Positions 1 through 6,466 of a stretch of 8,447 nt of DNA are shown in pieces. Each line of letters opens with the position of its first letter. Within the stretch, counting starts at the first letter, position 1. The notes under the pieces were generated by a model that saw only the letters and a list, made by a program, of their open reading frames with translations, was not told the DNA's origin and made no database searches. The stretch is from contig QQSG01000116.1 in NCBI GenBank assembly GCA_003602665.1, positions 9,668 to 18,114 on the forward strand, in the 5' to 3' direction. The DNA is from Candidatus Poseidoniales archaeon. GTDB lineage: Archaea; Thermoplasmatota; Poseidoniia; Poseidoniales; Poseidoniaceae. Both the position numbers and the translations under genes were made by a program.

Positions 1-191
1 CCGATCATGAGTGCTCCTTCGCGAAGGGCTTCCATGGCAGTCATACTCACAGCCTTAACTGCATCTCTGGCTAGCATAACACCCGCTCGGAGACGATCGA
101 GTGGAGTAGGGTTCTCCTTTGCAGAGACAGAACTCTCTGCACCTCCCTTCAATGGGAAGAGAAGGTCCAGGGGTTTTCGACGTTCCAGCAT
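1..191 (-). CDS. Unidentified protein, N-terminal part only (runs off left edge)
   Basis: I do not recognise this protein. Reading leftward from an ATG at 191 gives 63 open codons up to the window edge. An in-frame TAG lies 24 nt upstream of that ATG, so the start is well bounded. The visible part begins MLERRKPLDLLFPLKGG, continues with a polar stretch, and from about residue 33 becomes a probable amphipathic helix (LDRLRAGVMLARDAVKAVSM). There is no signal peptide or obvious catalytic motif. A plus-strand frame across the same bases (7-270) is open too, but its product is rich in Ser and Arg with no fold-like pattern, as expected of an antisense shadow. The gene lies downstream of, and in the same direction as, the prenyl synthase gene, but appears to have its own TATA-like element. 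That it is a real gene is likely; its function is unknown. Confidence 0.55.
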   Translation of the reverse strand, partial: MLERRKPLDLLFPLKGGAESSVSAKENPTPLDRLRAGVMLARDAVKAVSMTAMEALREGALMI

Positions 192-242
192 CCTAACCAG
201 TTGTTGCTCGCGCTACTTCCTTAAGAGGCCTCCTCTCGAAAG

Positions 243-248
243 TTTAAA
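243..248 (-). promoter_or_regulatory. Possible archaeal TATA box for the leftward gene
   Basis: On the minus strand the gap contains GATTTAAACTTTC, whose TTTAAA core resembles an archaeal TATA box. It lies about 52 nt before the ATG at 191. Transcription starting roughly 25 nt downstream would leave a leader of about 25-30 nt. This is pattern recognition only; no consensus score was computed. Confidence 0.35.
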
Positions 249-261
249 TCTATTACATTTC

Positions 262-267
262 AAAAAA
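262..267 (-). terminator. Oligo-T tract, possible terminator of the prenyl synthase gene
   Basis: The minus strand carries CATTTTTTGA about 45 nt after the TGA of the prenyl synthase gene (stop at 312-314). Archaeal transcripts often end at oligo-T tracts without a hairpin, and the tract sits just before the TATA-like box of the next leftward gene. Position supports the call, but a single T6 tract is weak evidence. Confidence 0.3.
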
Positions 268-311
268 TGATGTGAACATTAACTTACAAACAACATGAAG
301 AGAGATAATAT

Positions 312-1367
312 TCACTTATCTTTGTTCTTTTTGAGCAAACGACTTACTCCGCCTGGAATGATAAGAGCACGTAACAATTTCCTCGCATAAGATTTCATCT
401 CGTCCCTTGTAACCTTAATCTTCTCATCAGAATCAAGAATATTACCTGTCCTCAAAAGTGTGACTGTTCTTTGACCGATCAAGACAGGCAGCATACACGA
501 GGCTTTGAGCCGAAATTGTTTGTCGGGGAGCATCCGGATATAATCTGTAGCGGCTTCTAGATGGTCATTTGTCAGGTCCAAATATGCATCATAAAGTGGG
601 CGGAAAGAATCAAGATTTGAATCCTCCAAGAGATCTTCTGGAACTAATCCATGCTCTGCGAGTGCTTCACTGGGAATATAGCATCTACCAAATCGTAAAT
701 CCTCGGGGATATCTCGGAGAATGTTAATCATTTGAAGTGCCTTACCAAATCGAATTCCTTTCTCGAGAAAAATTTTCTCTTTGTCAGGGGAGAGAGTCAT
801 AAGATGGGCAAGAGACATTTTGCTCCAGAAGGTACCAACACAACCTGCAACTCTGTAGGCATAATCATCTAATTCAGCATCAGAATCAAGGGATGAAATA
901 CTGCCACCCTCCATCGCTGTTCCGAAGCGTTTTAGGTCAAGTATTTGGCCTCCGACGATTACCTCTAAGCATTCAAGAATACGCTCACGATCTCCTTGAT
1001 CATACTCTTGTAATCCTTCAATAACATCATCTGCATTTAGGAGGAGTTCAGCTTCGTGTGGGTTTGTTTGAATCTCTGCGAGTTCTGTGAAATCAGGCAA
1101 GTTTGTCTCACGTCCTTGAGCAACATCATTGTATTTTCCTAATAGGTCGAGCAAAATTTCCGCTTCTCCGTGCTTAGAATCAGCAATGGTATCAGCAAGT
1201 CGAGCCAAAAGATAGAGCAGGCCAATTTGCCCCCGTACCTTTTTTGGAAGATATTTTAGAGTTGGGTAAAACGAACGTGATGTCGTTTCGAGAAGTTTGT
1301 CAATTTTAGCATTGATTAGTACTGCCACTGACTCCTCTCCTGTCCTGCCCAACCAACTCTTCCGCAT
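312..1367 (-). CDS. Squalene/phytoene synthase family protein (head-to-head prenyl synthase)
   Basis: Enzymes of this family join two prenyl diphosphates (farnesyl- or geranylgeranyl-) head to head through a cyclopropyl intermediate, giving squalene-type or phytoene-type products. From the ATG at 1367 (351 residues) the family marks are in order: TSRSFYPTLKYLP near residue 30; the first Asp-rich motif DTIAD at 59-63; YRVAGCVGTFW at about 171-181; and the second Asp-rich motif NILRDIPEDLRFGRCYIP at about 215-232. A C-terminal LPVLIGQRTVTLL segment follows. Both Mg-diphosphate motifs are intact. The CVGTFW version of the YRVAG block resembles, from memory, bacterial squalene synthase-like members more than classic CrtB, so the product is left open. 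No desaturase or cyclase is adjacent. The start is uncertain: GTG at 1385, ATG at 1367 and GTG at 1328 are in frame, and the last has a good AGGAG upstream. All keep the catalytic core. Confidence 0.9.
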   Translation of the reverse strand: MRKSWLGRTGEESVAVLINAKIDKLLETTSRSFYPTLKYLPKKVRGQIGLLYLLARLADTIADSKHGEAEILLDLLGKYNDVAQGRETNLPDFTELAEIQTNPHEAELLLNADDVIEGLQEYDQGDRERILECLEVIVGGQILDLKRFGTAMEGGSISSLDSDAELDDYAYRVAGCVGTFWSKMSLAHLMTLSPDKEKIFLEKGIRFGKALQMINILRDIPEDLRFGRCYIPSEALAEHGLVPEDLLEDSNLDSFRPLYDAYLDLTNDHLEAATDYIRMLPDKQFRLKASCMLPVLIGQRTVTLLRTGNILDSDEKIKVTRDEMKSYARKLLRALIIPGGVSRLLKKNKDK

Positions 1368-1456
1368 GAAGATTCGTGTTCTCACTGAGAAATTTTCGTG
1401 CCCATAATACAGAAGACTTTAGATTGAAGGGGCGGTACGTCTGCATAGGTGAGGAG
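1368..1456. promoter_or_regulatory. Divergent intergenic region with promoter candidates
   Basis: This short stretch separates the start of the leftward prenyl synthase gene from the start of the rightward zinc-ribbon gene, so it should carry both promoters. A/T-rich candidates are CCATAATAC (1402-1410), which on the minus strand reads TATTAT and could serve the synthase; GAAATTTTC (1388-1396), which is self-complementary; and CTTTAGATT (1417-1425), which could serve the plus-strand operon with a short leader. None is a perfect archaeal TATA box, and which one drives which gene cannot be decided by eye. Confidence 0.4.
1447..1453 (+). promoter_or_regulatory. Shine-Dalgarno sequence deciding the zinc-ribbon gene start
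   Basis: AGGTGAG lies just before the ATG at 1457 and matches the archaeal 16S anti-SD complement (GGAGGTGA). The upstream in-frame GTG at 1376 has no comparable site and would add 27 residues with no family look, while the ATG at 1457 places the first zinc ribbon at the very N-terminus. This favours 1457. Confidence 0.6.
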
Positions 1457-2881
1457 ATGGACTGTGGTTCTTGCGCTGCAATGATTCCGGATGACAGTAT
1501 CTTCTGTCCAGAATGTGGCTCACGTCAAGAAATGTCCAGAGCGGGCAGTTTCTCAGCCATTGGCTCTACGAGTCTTGGTGGAGGCGAAGTAACTGGAGGT
1601 CGCGGTTTTGGGGTCGTTTCAGGAGAGGCTGTTCGTCAACAAAGAGATGCACAACAACAAGGGATGCCCCAAGGAATCCCTGCCGATGTTCTTCAACAAA
1701 TTGCATCAGGAATTCATCAACAATCAAATCTGCCCCCGGGCGGCCAAATACCTCCGCAACAACCTTCTCAATTTCCTAATCAAATGAGTAACCAATTCCC
1801 GCAAGTTCAACCATTTGGTCAGAATCAACCTAGTCAAATGCCTCAGAGTCAGCAAAGAAGCGACCTTCCTCTACAACCGAAGGGACCAACACTTGGCAGC
1901 GGGGCACTTCCAACATCAAACGTCGAACCGCAGTTAGGAGGGACAACTGTATCAAACAACCCAGCTGCATCGCCTACAGATGCGATGGTAAATCGATTGG
2001 CTGAAACCGAACGGGCTGTAAAAACTGAGCGAAGAAGTCAATGGCTCAACATGAATCAATCGAGTGCAACCAATGTTCTTGCTAATCTAGGTGCAGATCT
2101 TCCATCACATCTAAAAGATGCACAAGGAATTACTCCTGCTGCAGAAGTCATTGCTGGAACGATGGGCCAGGCTTCATCTGATGCGCCAAATGAAGCCCTT
2201 TTGCGAAGAATGTGCGAAGTTGCTTCTCGTCGTGTTGCTCGAAAGCGCGGAGTTGCTGTTGAAACACCTGAAGCAAAAACCGTTGATGGAGCACTTATCG
2301 TAAACCTAACCTATGTTGACGATGGCAGAGTACTCGACACTCCTGAAGATTTAGAATCTGCATTTGAACATGCGATTCAAACAGAAGTAGCCTTGAAAGG
2401 ATTTGACATGGATGTTCAAATCATCTTATCTTGCATGAAAGATGGAAAAGTCAGTACCATCGGAGCAAGTGAAGAACCTGAAGAAGAAATGTTTGCTTGC
2501 GAAGTTTGTGATGGCCTTGTCAAAGAGTCAGATCCTAAGTGCCCACACTGTGGAGCAATTTTTGAGGAAGAAGAGGAAGAAATCGAACAAAAACCATCAC
2601 GTGGAGGACCACCCGGACCAAAGAAGGGTGGAGGGCCGCCGGGACCAAAGAAAGGTGGAGGACCACCTGGGCCTAAGAAGTCAGGACCACCTGGCGGAGG
2701 GCCCTCTGGGCCAAAGAAGTCAGGACCACCCGGTGGAGGACCGCCGGGACCAAAGAAAGGTGGAGGACCACCTGGACCTAAGAAATCAGGGCCACCTGGA
2801 GGAGGGCCGCCGGGACCAAAGAAAAGTGGAGGACCACCGAAAGGAGGTCCTTCAGGACCTAAGCGTGGCCCGCCTCGGTGA
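1457..2881 (+). CDS. Double zinc-ribbon protein with Q/P-rich linker and basic PGPKK-repeat tail
   Basis: I recognise the architecture but not a named family. The 474-residue protein has five parts. An N-terminal zinc ribbon uses CGSC and CPEC (Cys 3, 6, 17, 20). Residues about 22-175 are low-complexity, rich in Gln, Pro, Gly and Asn, probably disordered. Residues about 176-340 look folded, with an alternating helix/strand pattern (ALLRRMCEVASRRVARKRG, then GALIVNLTYVDDG, then VQIILSCM). A second ribbon uses CEVC and CPHC (Cys 348, 351, 362, 365). After a run of Glu, residues 382-474 hold eight PPGPKK/PSGPKK repeats, strongly basic. There is no signal peptide or membrane segment, so it is probably cytoplasmic. 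Zinc ribbons plus a flexible Lys/Gly/Pro tail suggest binding to nucleic acid or to a protein partner; this is inference. The stop abuts the helicase gene, implying co-transcription and perhaps joint function. Confidence 0.85.
   Translation: MDCGSCAAMIPDDSIFCPECGSRQEMSRAGSFSAIGSTSLGGGEVTGGRGFGVVSGEAVRQQRDAQQQGMPQGIPADVLQQIASGIHQQSNLPPGGQIPPQQPSQFPNQMSNQFPQVQPFGQNQPSQMPQSQQRSDLPLQPKGPTLGSGALPTSNVEPQLGGTTVSNNPAASPTDAMVNRLAETERAVKTERRSQWLNMNQSSATNVLANLGADLPSHLKDAQGITPAAEVIAGTMGQASSDAPNEALLRRMCEVASRRVARKRGVAVETPEAKTVDGALIVNLTYVDDGRVLDTPEDLESAFEHAIQTEVALKGFDMDVQIILSCMKDGKVSTIGASEEPEEEMFACEVCDGLVKESDPKCPHCGAIFEEEEEEIEQKPSRGGPPGPKKGGGPPGPKKGGGPPGPKKSGPPGGGPSGPKKSGPPGGGPPGPKKGGGPPGPKKSGPPGGGPPGPKKSGGPPKGGPSGPKRGPPR
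2600..2878 (+). repeat. Coding tandem repeat for the PGPKK tail
   Basis: Eight degenerate units encode GG-PPGPKK-(G/S) or GPPGGG-P(P/S)GPKK-S, with periods of roughly 27 or 39 nt. Lys and Gly/Pro codons vary between units (GGACCACCC, GGGCCGCCG, GGACCACCT), so the repeat is kept at protein level while the DNA drifts. The last unit is imperfect (PSGPKR, then GPPR). The tract is more G+C-rich than the surrounding genes and may vary in copy number between strains. Confidence 0.85.
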
Positions 2882-2885
2882 AGGG
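2880..2885 (+). promoter_or_regulatory. Ribosome binding site candidate for the helicase gene
   Basis: GAAGGG lies 7 nt before the ATG at 2893 and overlaps the stop codon of the zinc-ribbon gene. The alternative GTG at 2878 overlaps that stop as GTGA but has no purine-rich site before it. The site favours ATG 2893 and suggests translational coupling. Confidence 0.45.
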
Positions 2886-2892
2886 CGTTCGT

Positions 2893-5676
2893 ATGACCAA
2901 AAATCTCAATGATTTTGGAGGAATTCATTTCTCTGGAAAACTGCGACCATCTCAAGTTGCAGCCGTATCAGTAATTGAACCTGAATTAGATTTAGAAGGT
3001 AAGCATTTACACATCGTTGCTCCTCCAGGATCAGGTAAAACTGTGCTTGGATTATATGTCTGGTCTGACCTCGTTCGAAAGCCTACACTCGTACTGTCTC
3101 CAAATTCTGCAATCCAAGCACAGTGGGCCGCCCGTACATCTCTATTCGACTTAGATGGTAAGGAGGATTTGATCAGTACAGATTCCAAAAACCCAGGTCT
3201 CTTGACATCGTTGACATACCAATCCATAACTATGCCAAAAAAAGGGGGAGATGATCTCGATGAAAGTGCTCTCCAATTATGGAGTTTAACTCTCATCGAA
3301 AAAGGAGAAGCTGATACGAAGGAATCTGCCGATGCTTGGATCTTTGATCTGAAAGATAAAAATCAAGACTATTACAAATCACGTCTATCGGTCTATAGGA
3401 AAAAGGTTAGAGATGATTTGGCACAACACGGCAATGCAATGTGGACATTACATGACTCTTCCAGAGAAACCCTCATTCGATTGAAAGAGATTGGAATCGG
3501 GTTGATTATTTTGGATGAGTGCCACCATATGCTGCATCATTGGGGCAGAGTGCTTGCAGAAGTACGGGAGTTCTTTGACAATCCAATTGTTTTGGGACTC
3601 ACGGCTACTCCACCTGACTATTCCCAAATCGATGAAGATGATGCAAAACGGTATCAAGAATTCTTTGGAGAAATCGACTATGAAGTCCCTGTACCTGCTC
3701 TAGTTCGTGATTCGAATCTTGCTCCTTATCAGGATTTATCCTACTTCGTACGCCCCTCAAAGAAGGAACTAGAGTATATTTCAACGGTGGATGATGAATT
3801 TGATCAACTGATCTCAGAACTACAGGAGCCCTCTGAAGATGAAAAGAGAGTCTATGATCTACAACGTTGGACCTTTGAGACTTTAGATAAACGAATTCTA
3901 CCCGGTGGGAAAAGTGTAACTTGGCAAAAGTTTCACACGAAAAATCCAGACTTTGCAGATGCAGCTCGCATTTATTTAACCAAATGTGGAATGAAATTGC
4001 CATCAGAAGTTCCAAATCCCTCAAATGATTTACTTAATTCTGGCCTCAATAAACTGTCATACTTACGCCCAGTCTTGGATCGATATGTTCGCCATGGATT
4101 ACGACGTTCTAAATCAGAAAAAGATCACGAAAGGGGAGAAGACATTACAAGACGGTTAAGACTCCTAGGGATCCAAATTACTGAAACTGGATCACGACCA
4201 TGTGCTTCTCCGGTGGGCCGTATTATGGCCTATGCATCCTCAAAGATAGATGCTATTTCAGATATTATTACTACGGAATTGCAATCTTTAGGACCTGCCA
4301 TTCGTGCTGTGGTCATAACCGACTTTGAGAAAACGTCTGCAACAACGCTCGTCGAGGGAGTTCTTGATGAAGAAGCAGGAGGTGCAGTGGCGGCATTCAG
4401 GGCCTTAGTGAATTGTTCTTCCGGAGATATCCTGGATCCTATATTGATGACAGGAAGTACTGTTCTTGTAGATGATGATTTGGCAGAACGCTTCCTCAAT
4501 GCCGCTCGTTCATGGATCGCTGAAAGGGATTTAAAAATCGTTCTTTCTGATAATCAAAAACAATCGTATCATGAGATTGTAGGGAAAGGAAAAGACTGGA
4601 TTCCACGTTACTATTCGATGATGATCACGGAATTCTTCCAAAATGGATTGACAAAATGCCTTATTGGGACAAGAGGACTTCTCGGAGAAGGTTGGGATGC
4701 TTCGAAAATTAATGTCCTCATTGATCTGACGACTGTTACAACCAGTATGAGTATCAACCAACTTAGGGGACGTTCTATTCGCTTAGACAAAGAATGGCCA
4801 GAGAAGGTTGCAAACAATTGGGACATCGTTTGTTTGGCAGAAGAATTTACAAACGGGTTTGCTGATTACAACCGATTCAAGAAGAAACACAAGCAATTGT
4901 ATGGCGTCTGTGATGATGGTGCAATTGAGAAAGGAGTTGGCCATGTACATGCTGCATTTACCGAAGCCCAGCCAGAAGGAATCAGTGAAGGCATGGTGAT
5001 TTTCAATGAAGAAATGCTGAGGAGATCACGGAACAGAGTTCGTAGTCGAGAGTTATGGGGCATAGGACAGCCATTCTCGGCACTACCAACACAAGCAGTT
5101 GAAGCAAAGTGTGCAACAGGATTTTCAGGAGGATTTAAGTTCGGAATTAATGGTAAAAGTCCTTGGACTGATGAATCTCTGATTCAAGCAATTGCATCTG
5201 CGATCTCAAACAGCCTCATCCATACAGGCCACATCTCAGCCAATTGCCGAACATCTGGGGGTGACAGAGGAGGAGGATGGCTTCGAGTACATCTAAACAA
5301 TAGCACAGAAGAAGAAGCTGCCATATTCACTGAAGCACTGGAAGAAGTGCTTGGCAGACTGGAAAAACCACGTTATGTCATTTCGAGATCTTCCCGTTTC
5401 TTTGAAGAAACTTGGCTTTCAAAACTTCTACCTGAAGTATTAGCGAAGTATATGCGGCCAATAAAAAGTCAACTTGTAATGTATCACTCAGTCCCTAAAA
5501 TCCTAGCGGGCAAGGCTGAGGATGCTGAGGTGTTCCTCAGATATTGGAAAGAATTTGTCAGCCCTGCAGAGTTATTCTACGCACACAGTAAAGATGGAAA
5601 GCAGAGATTAGAATCAATCCGACAGTTAGGGCGAACACCAAAAAATTCACTCCACAGAAAGGAAATATTCCTATGA
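2893..5676 (+). CDS. Superfamily 2 DEAD/DEAH-type helicase (ResIII-like) with large insertions and C-terminal extension
   Basis: This is a 927-residue ATP-dependent nucleic-acid translocase or helicase. Numbering from ATG 2893, the motifs are: LRPSQ near 17-21 (Q-motif-like); Walker A APPGSGKT at about 43-50; SPNSAIQAQW (motif Ia) at 69-78; SLTYQSI near 106-112; DECHH (motif II, Walker B) at 208-212; LTATPP (motif III) at 236-241; GLLGEGWDAS (motif V) at 595-604; and QLRGRSIRLD (motif VI, Arg finger) at 623-632. All look functional. Motif Ia to II is stretched by a charged insertion (about 115-205). The two RecA lobes are separated by about 220 residues. Another 290 residues follow motif VI, including WLRVHL and PRYVISR segments. 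From memory, actinobacterial helicases carry a similar C-terminal region; this was not checked. It is coupled to the upstream zinc-ribbon gene. DNA repair, RNA remodelling or defence are all possible. No nuclease motif was seen. Confidence 0.88.
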   Translation: MTKNLNDFGGIHFSGKLRPSQVAAVSVIEPELDLEGKHLHIVAPPGSGKTVLGLYVWSDLVRKPTLVLSPNSAIQAQWAARTSLFDLDGKEDLISTDSKNPGLLTSLTYQSITMPKKGGDDLDESALQLWSLTLIEKGEADTKESADAWIFDLKDKNQDYYKSRLSVYRKKVRDDLAQHGNAMWTLHDSSRETLIRLKEIGIGLIILDECHHMLHHWGRVLAEVREFFDNPIVLGLTATPPDYSQIDEDDAKRYQEFFGEIDYEVPVPALVRDSNLAPYQDLSYFVRPSKKELEYISTVDDEFDQLISELQEPSEDEKRVYDLQRWTFETLDKRILPGGKSVTWQKFHTKNPDFADAARIYLTKCGMKLPSEVPNPSNDLLNSGLNKLSYLRPVLDRYVRHGLRRSKSEKDHERGEDITRRLRLLGIQITETGSRPCASPVGRIMAYASSKIDAISDIITTELQSLGPAIRAVVITDFEKTSATTLVEGVLDEEAGGAVAAFRALVNCSSGDILDPILMTGSTVLVDDDLAERFLNAARSWIAERDLKIVLSDNQKQSYHEIVGKGKDWIPRYYSMMITEFFQNGLTKCLIGTRGLLGEGWDASKINVLIDLTTVTTSMSINQLRGRSIRLDKEWPEKVANNWDIVCLAEEFTNGFADYNRFKKKHKQLYGVCDDGAIEKGVGHVHAAFTEAQPEGISEGMVIFNEEMLRRSRNRVRSRELWGIGQPFSALPTQAVEAKCATGFSGGFKFGINGKSPWTDESLIQAIASAISNSLIHTGHISANCRTSGGDRGGGWLRVHLNNSTEEEAAIFTEALEEVLGRLEKPRYVISRSSRFFEETWLSKLLPEVLAKYMRPIKSQLVMYHSVPKILAGKAEDAEVFLRYWKEFVSPAELFYAHSKDGKQRLESIRQLGRTPKNSLHRKEIFL

Positions 5677-6324
5677 ACAACTTGGACATGTAAGTCCAGA
5701 TCCCTTACACGATTCACAAAATCGTCCTCTACACTGATAACATCGGTAATCAAAGGCAGATATAGATGTTGAACAGTTAGGACCCGCACATATTTCATCA
5801 GACTGTGCCTCACTTTTTGTTCCCCCATCTGAGATATTACCCCAAAAGCTAGAGTCCACATTTTCGGATTTCTGATTAGGACTTCCAGTTTGGTATGTGT
5901 CTTGTGCAGTATCTTGAATACTCAATCCGAGGGTTGACATAACATACTGATTGTTGAAAAATGGCTTTGCAGCCTTTTCCCCAACGTTGAATAAACTCGA
6001 ATACGTTCGTATTGCTTCATCAACTGTAGTTGCCGTCACTGCACTTGAGTTTATTTTTGCAATTATTGAGTTGTAATGGTAATTTCTGTAGTCCATTACG
6101 GTTCGATTATGAGATACGCCCCTGCTGGTTCTTGACATTTGATTGGCAGGTGTCACCTGCATAATTCCGTTGACTACAAGAATTTGTGCAATGAGTGCAA
6201 AACCAACAAAAATTGCTAATATAAGCCATAATCCTGTATGAACAGGATCACGAAAAGTTTGAACCATTAATCCTAAAAACACGGCGCCCAGTACTATGCT
6301 AGAATTGTAATTTTTTCCAGCCAT
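5671..6324 (-). CDS. Small membrane protein with C-terminal eight-cysteine zinc module
   Basis: I do not recognise a named family. The 217-residue product has two hydrophobic segments (about 8-23, VLGAVFLGLM region; and about 32-54, LWLILAIFVGFALIAQ region) separated by a short RDPVHTG turn, consistent with a membrane hairpin. A polar middle follows (55-175, Ser/Thr/Asn-rich). It ends with eight Cys in four pairs at 179/184, 195/198, 203/206 and 213/216. The spacing C-x4-C-x10-C-x2-C-x4-C-x2-C-x6-C-x2-C should bind two zinc ions in a treble-clef or RING/FYVE-like cross-brace. The start is firm: the ATG at 6324 is the only Met after an in-frame TAG 21 nt upstream. The stop overlaps the helicase stop by 6 nt, tail to tail. 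A role in membrane-anchored protein or nucleic-acid binding is inference. It could instead be just two tandem zinc ribbons. Confidence 0.8.
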   Translation of the reverse strand: MAGKNYNSSIVLGAVFLGLMVQTFRDPVHTGLWLILAIFVGFALIAQILVVNGIMQVTPANQMSRTSRGVSHNRTVMDYRNYHYNSIIAKINSSAVTATTVDEAIRTYSSLFNVGEKAAKPFFNNQYVMSTLGLSIQDTAQDTYQTGSPNQKSENVDSSFWGNISDGGTKSEAQSDEICAGPNCSTSISAFDYRCYQCRGRFCESCKGSGLTCPSCS

Positions 6325-6345
6325 GTCATCACGTAAATGTGGCTA

Positions 6346-6364
6346 GGCGCTGTCCCCGAGCGCC
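6346..6364. other. GC-rich hairpin in the intergenic gap
   Basis: GGCGCT (6346-6351) and AGCGCC (6359-6364) form a perfect 6-bp stem with a 7-nt loop (GTCCCCG). On the plus strand a T6 run follows at 6373-6378, giving an intrinsic-terminator-like layout, although no plus-strand gene ends nearby (the helicase stops 670 nt earlier). On the minus strand it lies in the 5' region of the membrane zinc protein, ending 21 nt before its ATG, where it could form a leader structure. Confidence 0.45.
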
Positions 6365-6383
6365 GTCGCCGATTTTTTCTACC

Positions 6384-6395
6384 GAACTTTAGTTC
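6384..6395. promoter_or_regulatory. 12-bp palindrome, possible operator
   Basis: GAACTTTAGTTC has perfect 5-bp arms (GAACT/AGTTC) around TT. It lies about 60 nt upstream of the membrane zinc protein gene, in the region where its promoter would be. The size and symmetry fit a dimeric repressor site, but one short palindrome in an A/T-rich gap can arise by chance, and no regulator gene is nearby. Confidence 0.3.
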
Positions 6396-6442
6396 AATGT
6401 CACAGTCCTAAGACTCCATTGGGGACATTTTCCTTTAGCGAC

Positions 6443-6466
6443 AATCAGTCTATAAATAATCAGTCT
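6443..6466. repeat. Short direct repeat AATCAGTCT x2 around the primase stop
   Basis: AATCAGTCT occurs at 6443-6451 and 6458-6466, period 15, the second copy spanning the primase stop codon. The spacer is TATAAA. This may be a relic of a small duplication at the gene end; no function is proposed. Confidence 0.5.

Noticed and set aside
7..270. Plus-strand open frame of 87 codons at the left edge
   Set aside because: The product is Ser/Arg/Leu-rich without fold-like pattern, and the opposite strand has a better bounded, more protein-like frame.
2600..2878. Repeats considered as a CRISPR-like array
   Set aside because: Units are adjacent, codon-phased, degenerate and have no unique spacers; they encode a low-complexity protein tail.
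2416..2955. Minus-strand open frame opposite the PGPKK repeat
   Set aside because: It is a Gly/Pro/Phe-rich mirror of the repeat; the plus-strand protein has zinc ribbons and a coupled downstream gene.
3605..4024. Minus-strand open frame of 139 codons inside the helicase gene
   Set aside because: It is a shadow of a strongly supported plus-strand coding region and shows no domain or ribosome site.
6322..6335. GTGATGA resembling a C/D-box RNA C box before the membrane protein gene
   Set aside because: No properly spaced D box (CTGA) or inner C'/D' motifs are present; the bases are better read as a weak ribosome site.
6371..6380. T-run after the hairpin as a true terminator of the helicase operon
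   Set aside because: The helicase stop is about 670 nt away, with an oppositely directed gene between, and the T-run is separated from the stem by 8 nt.
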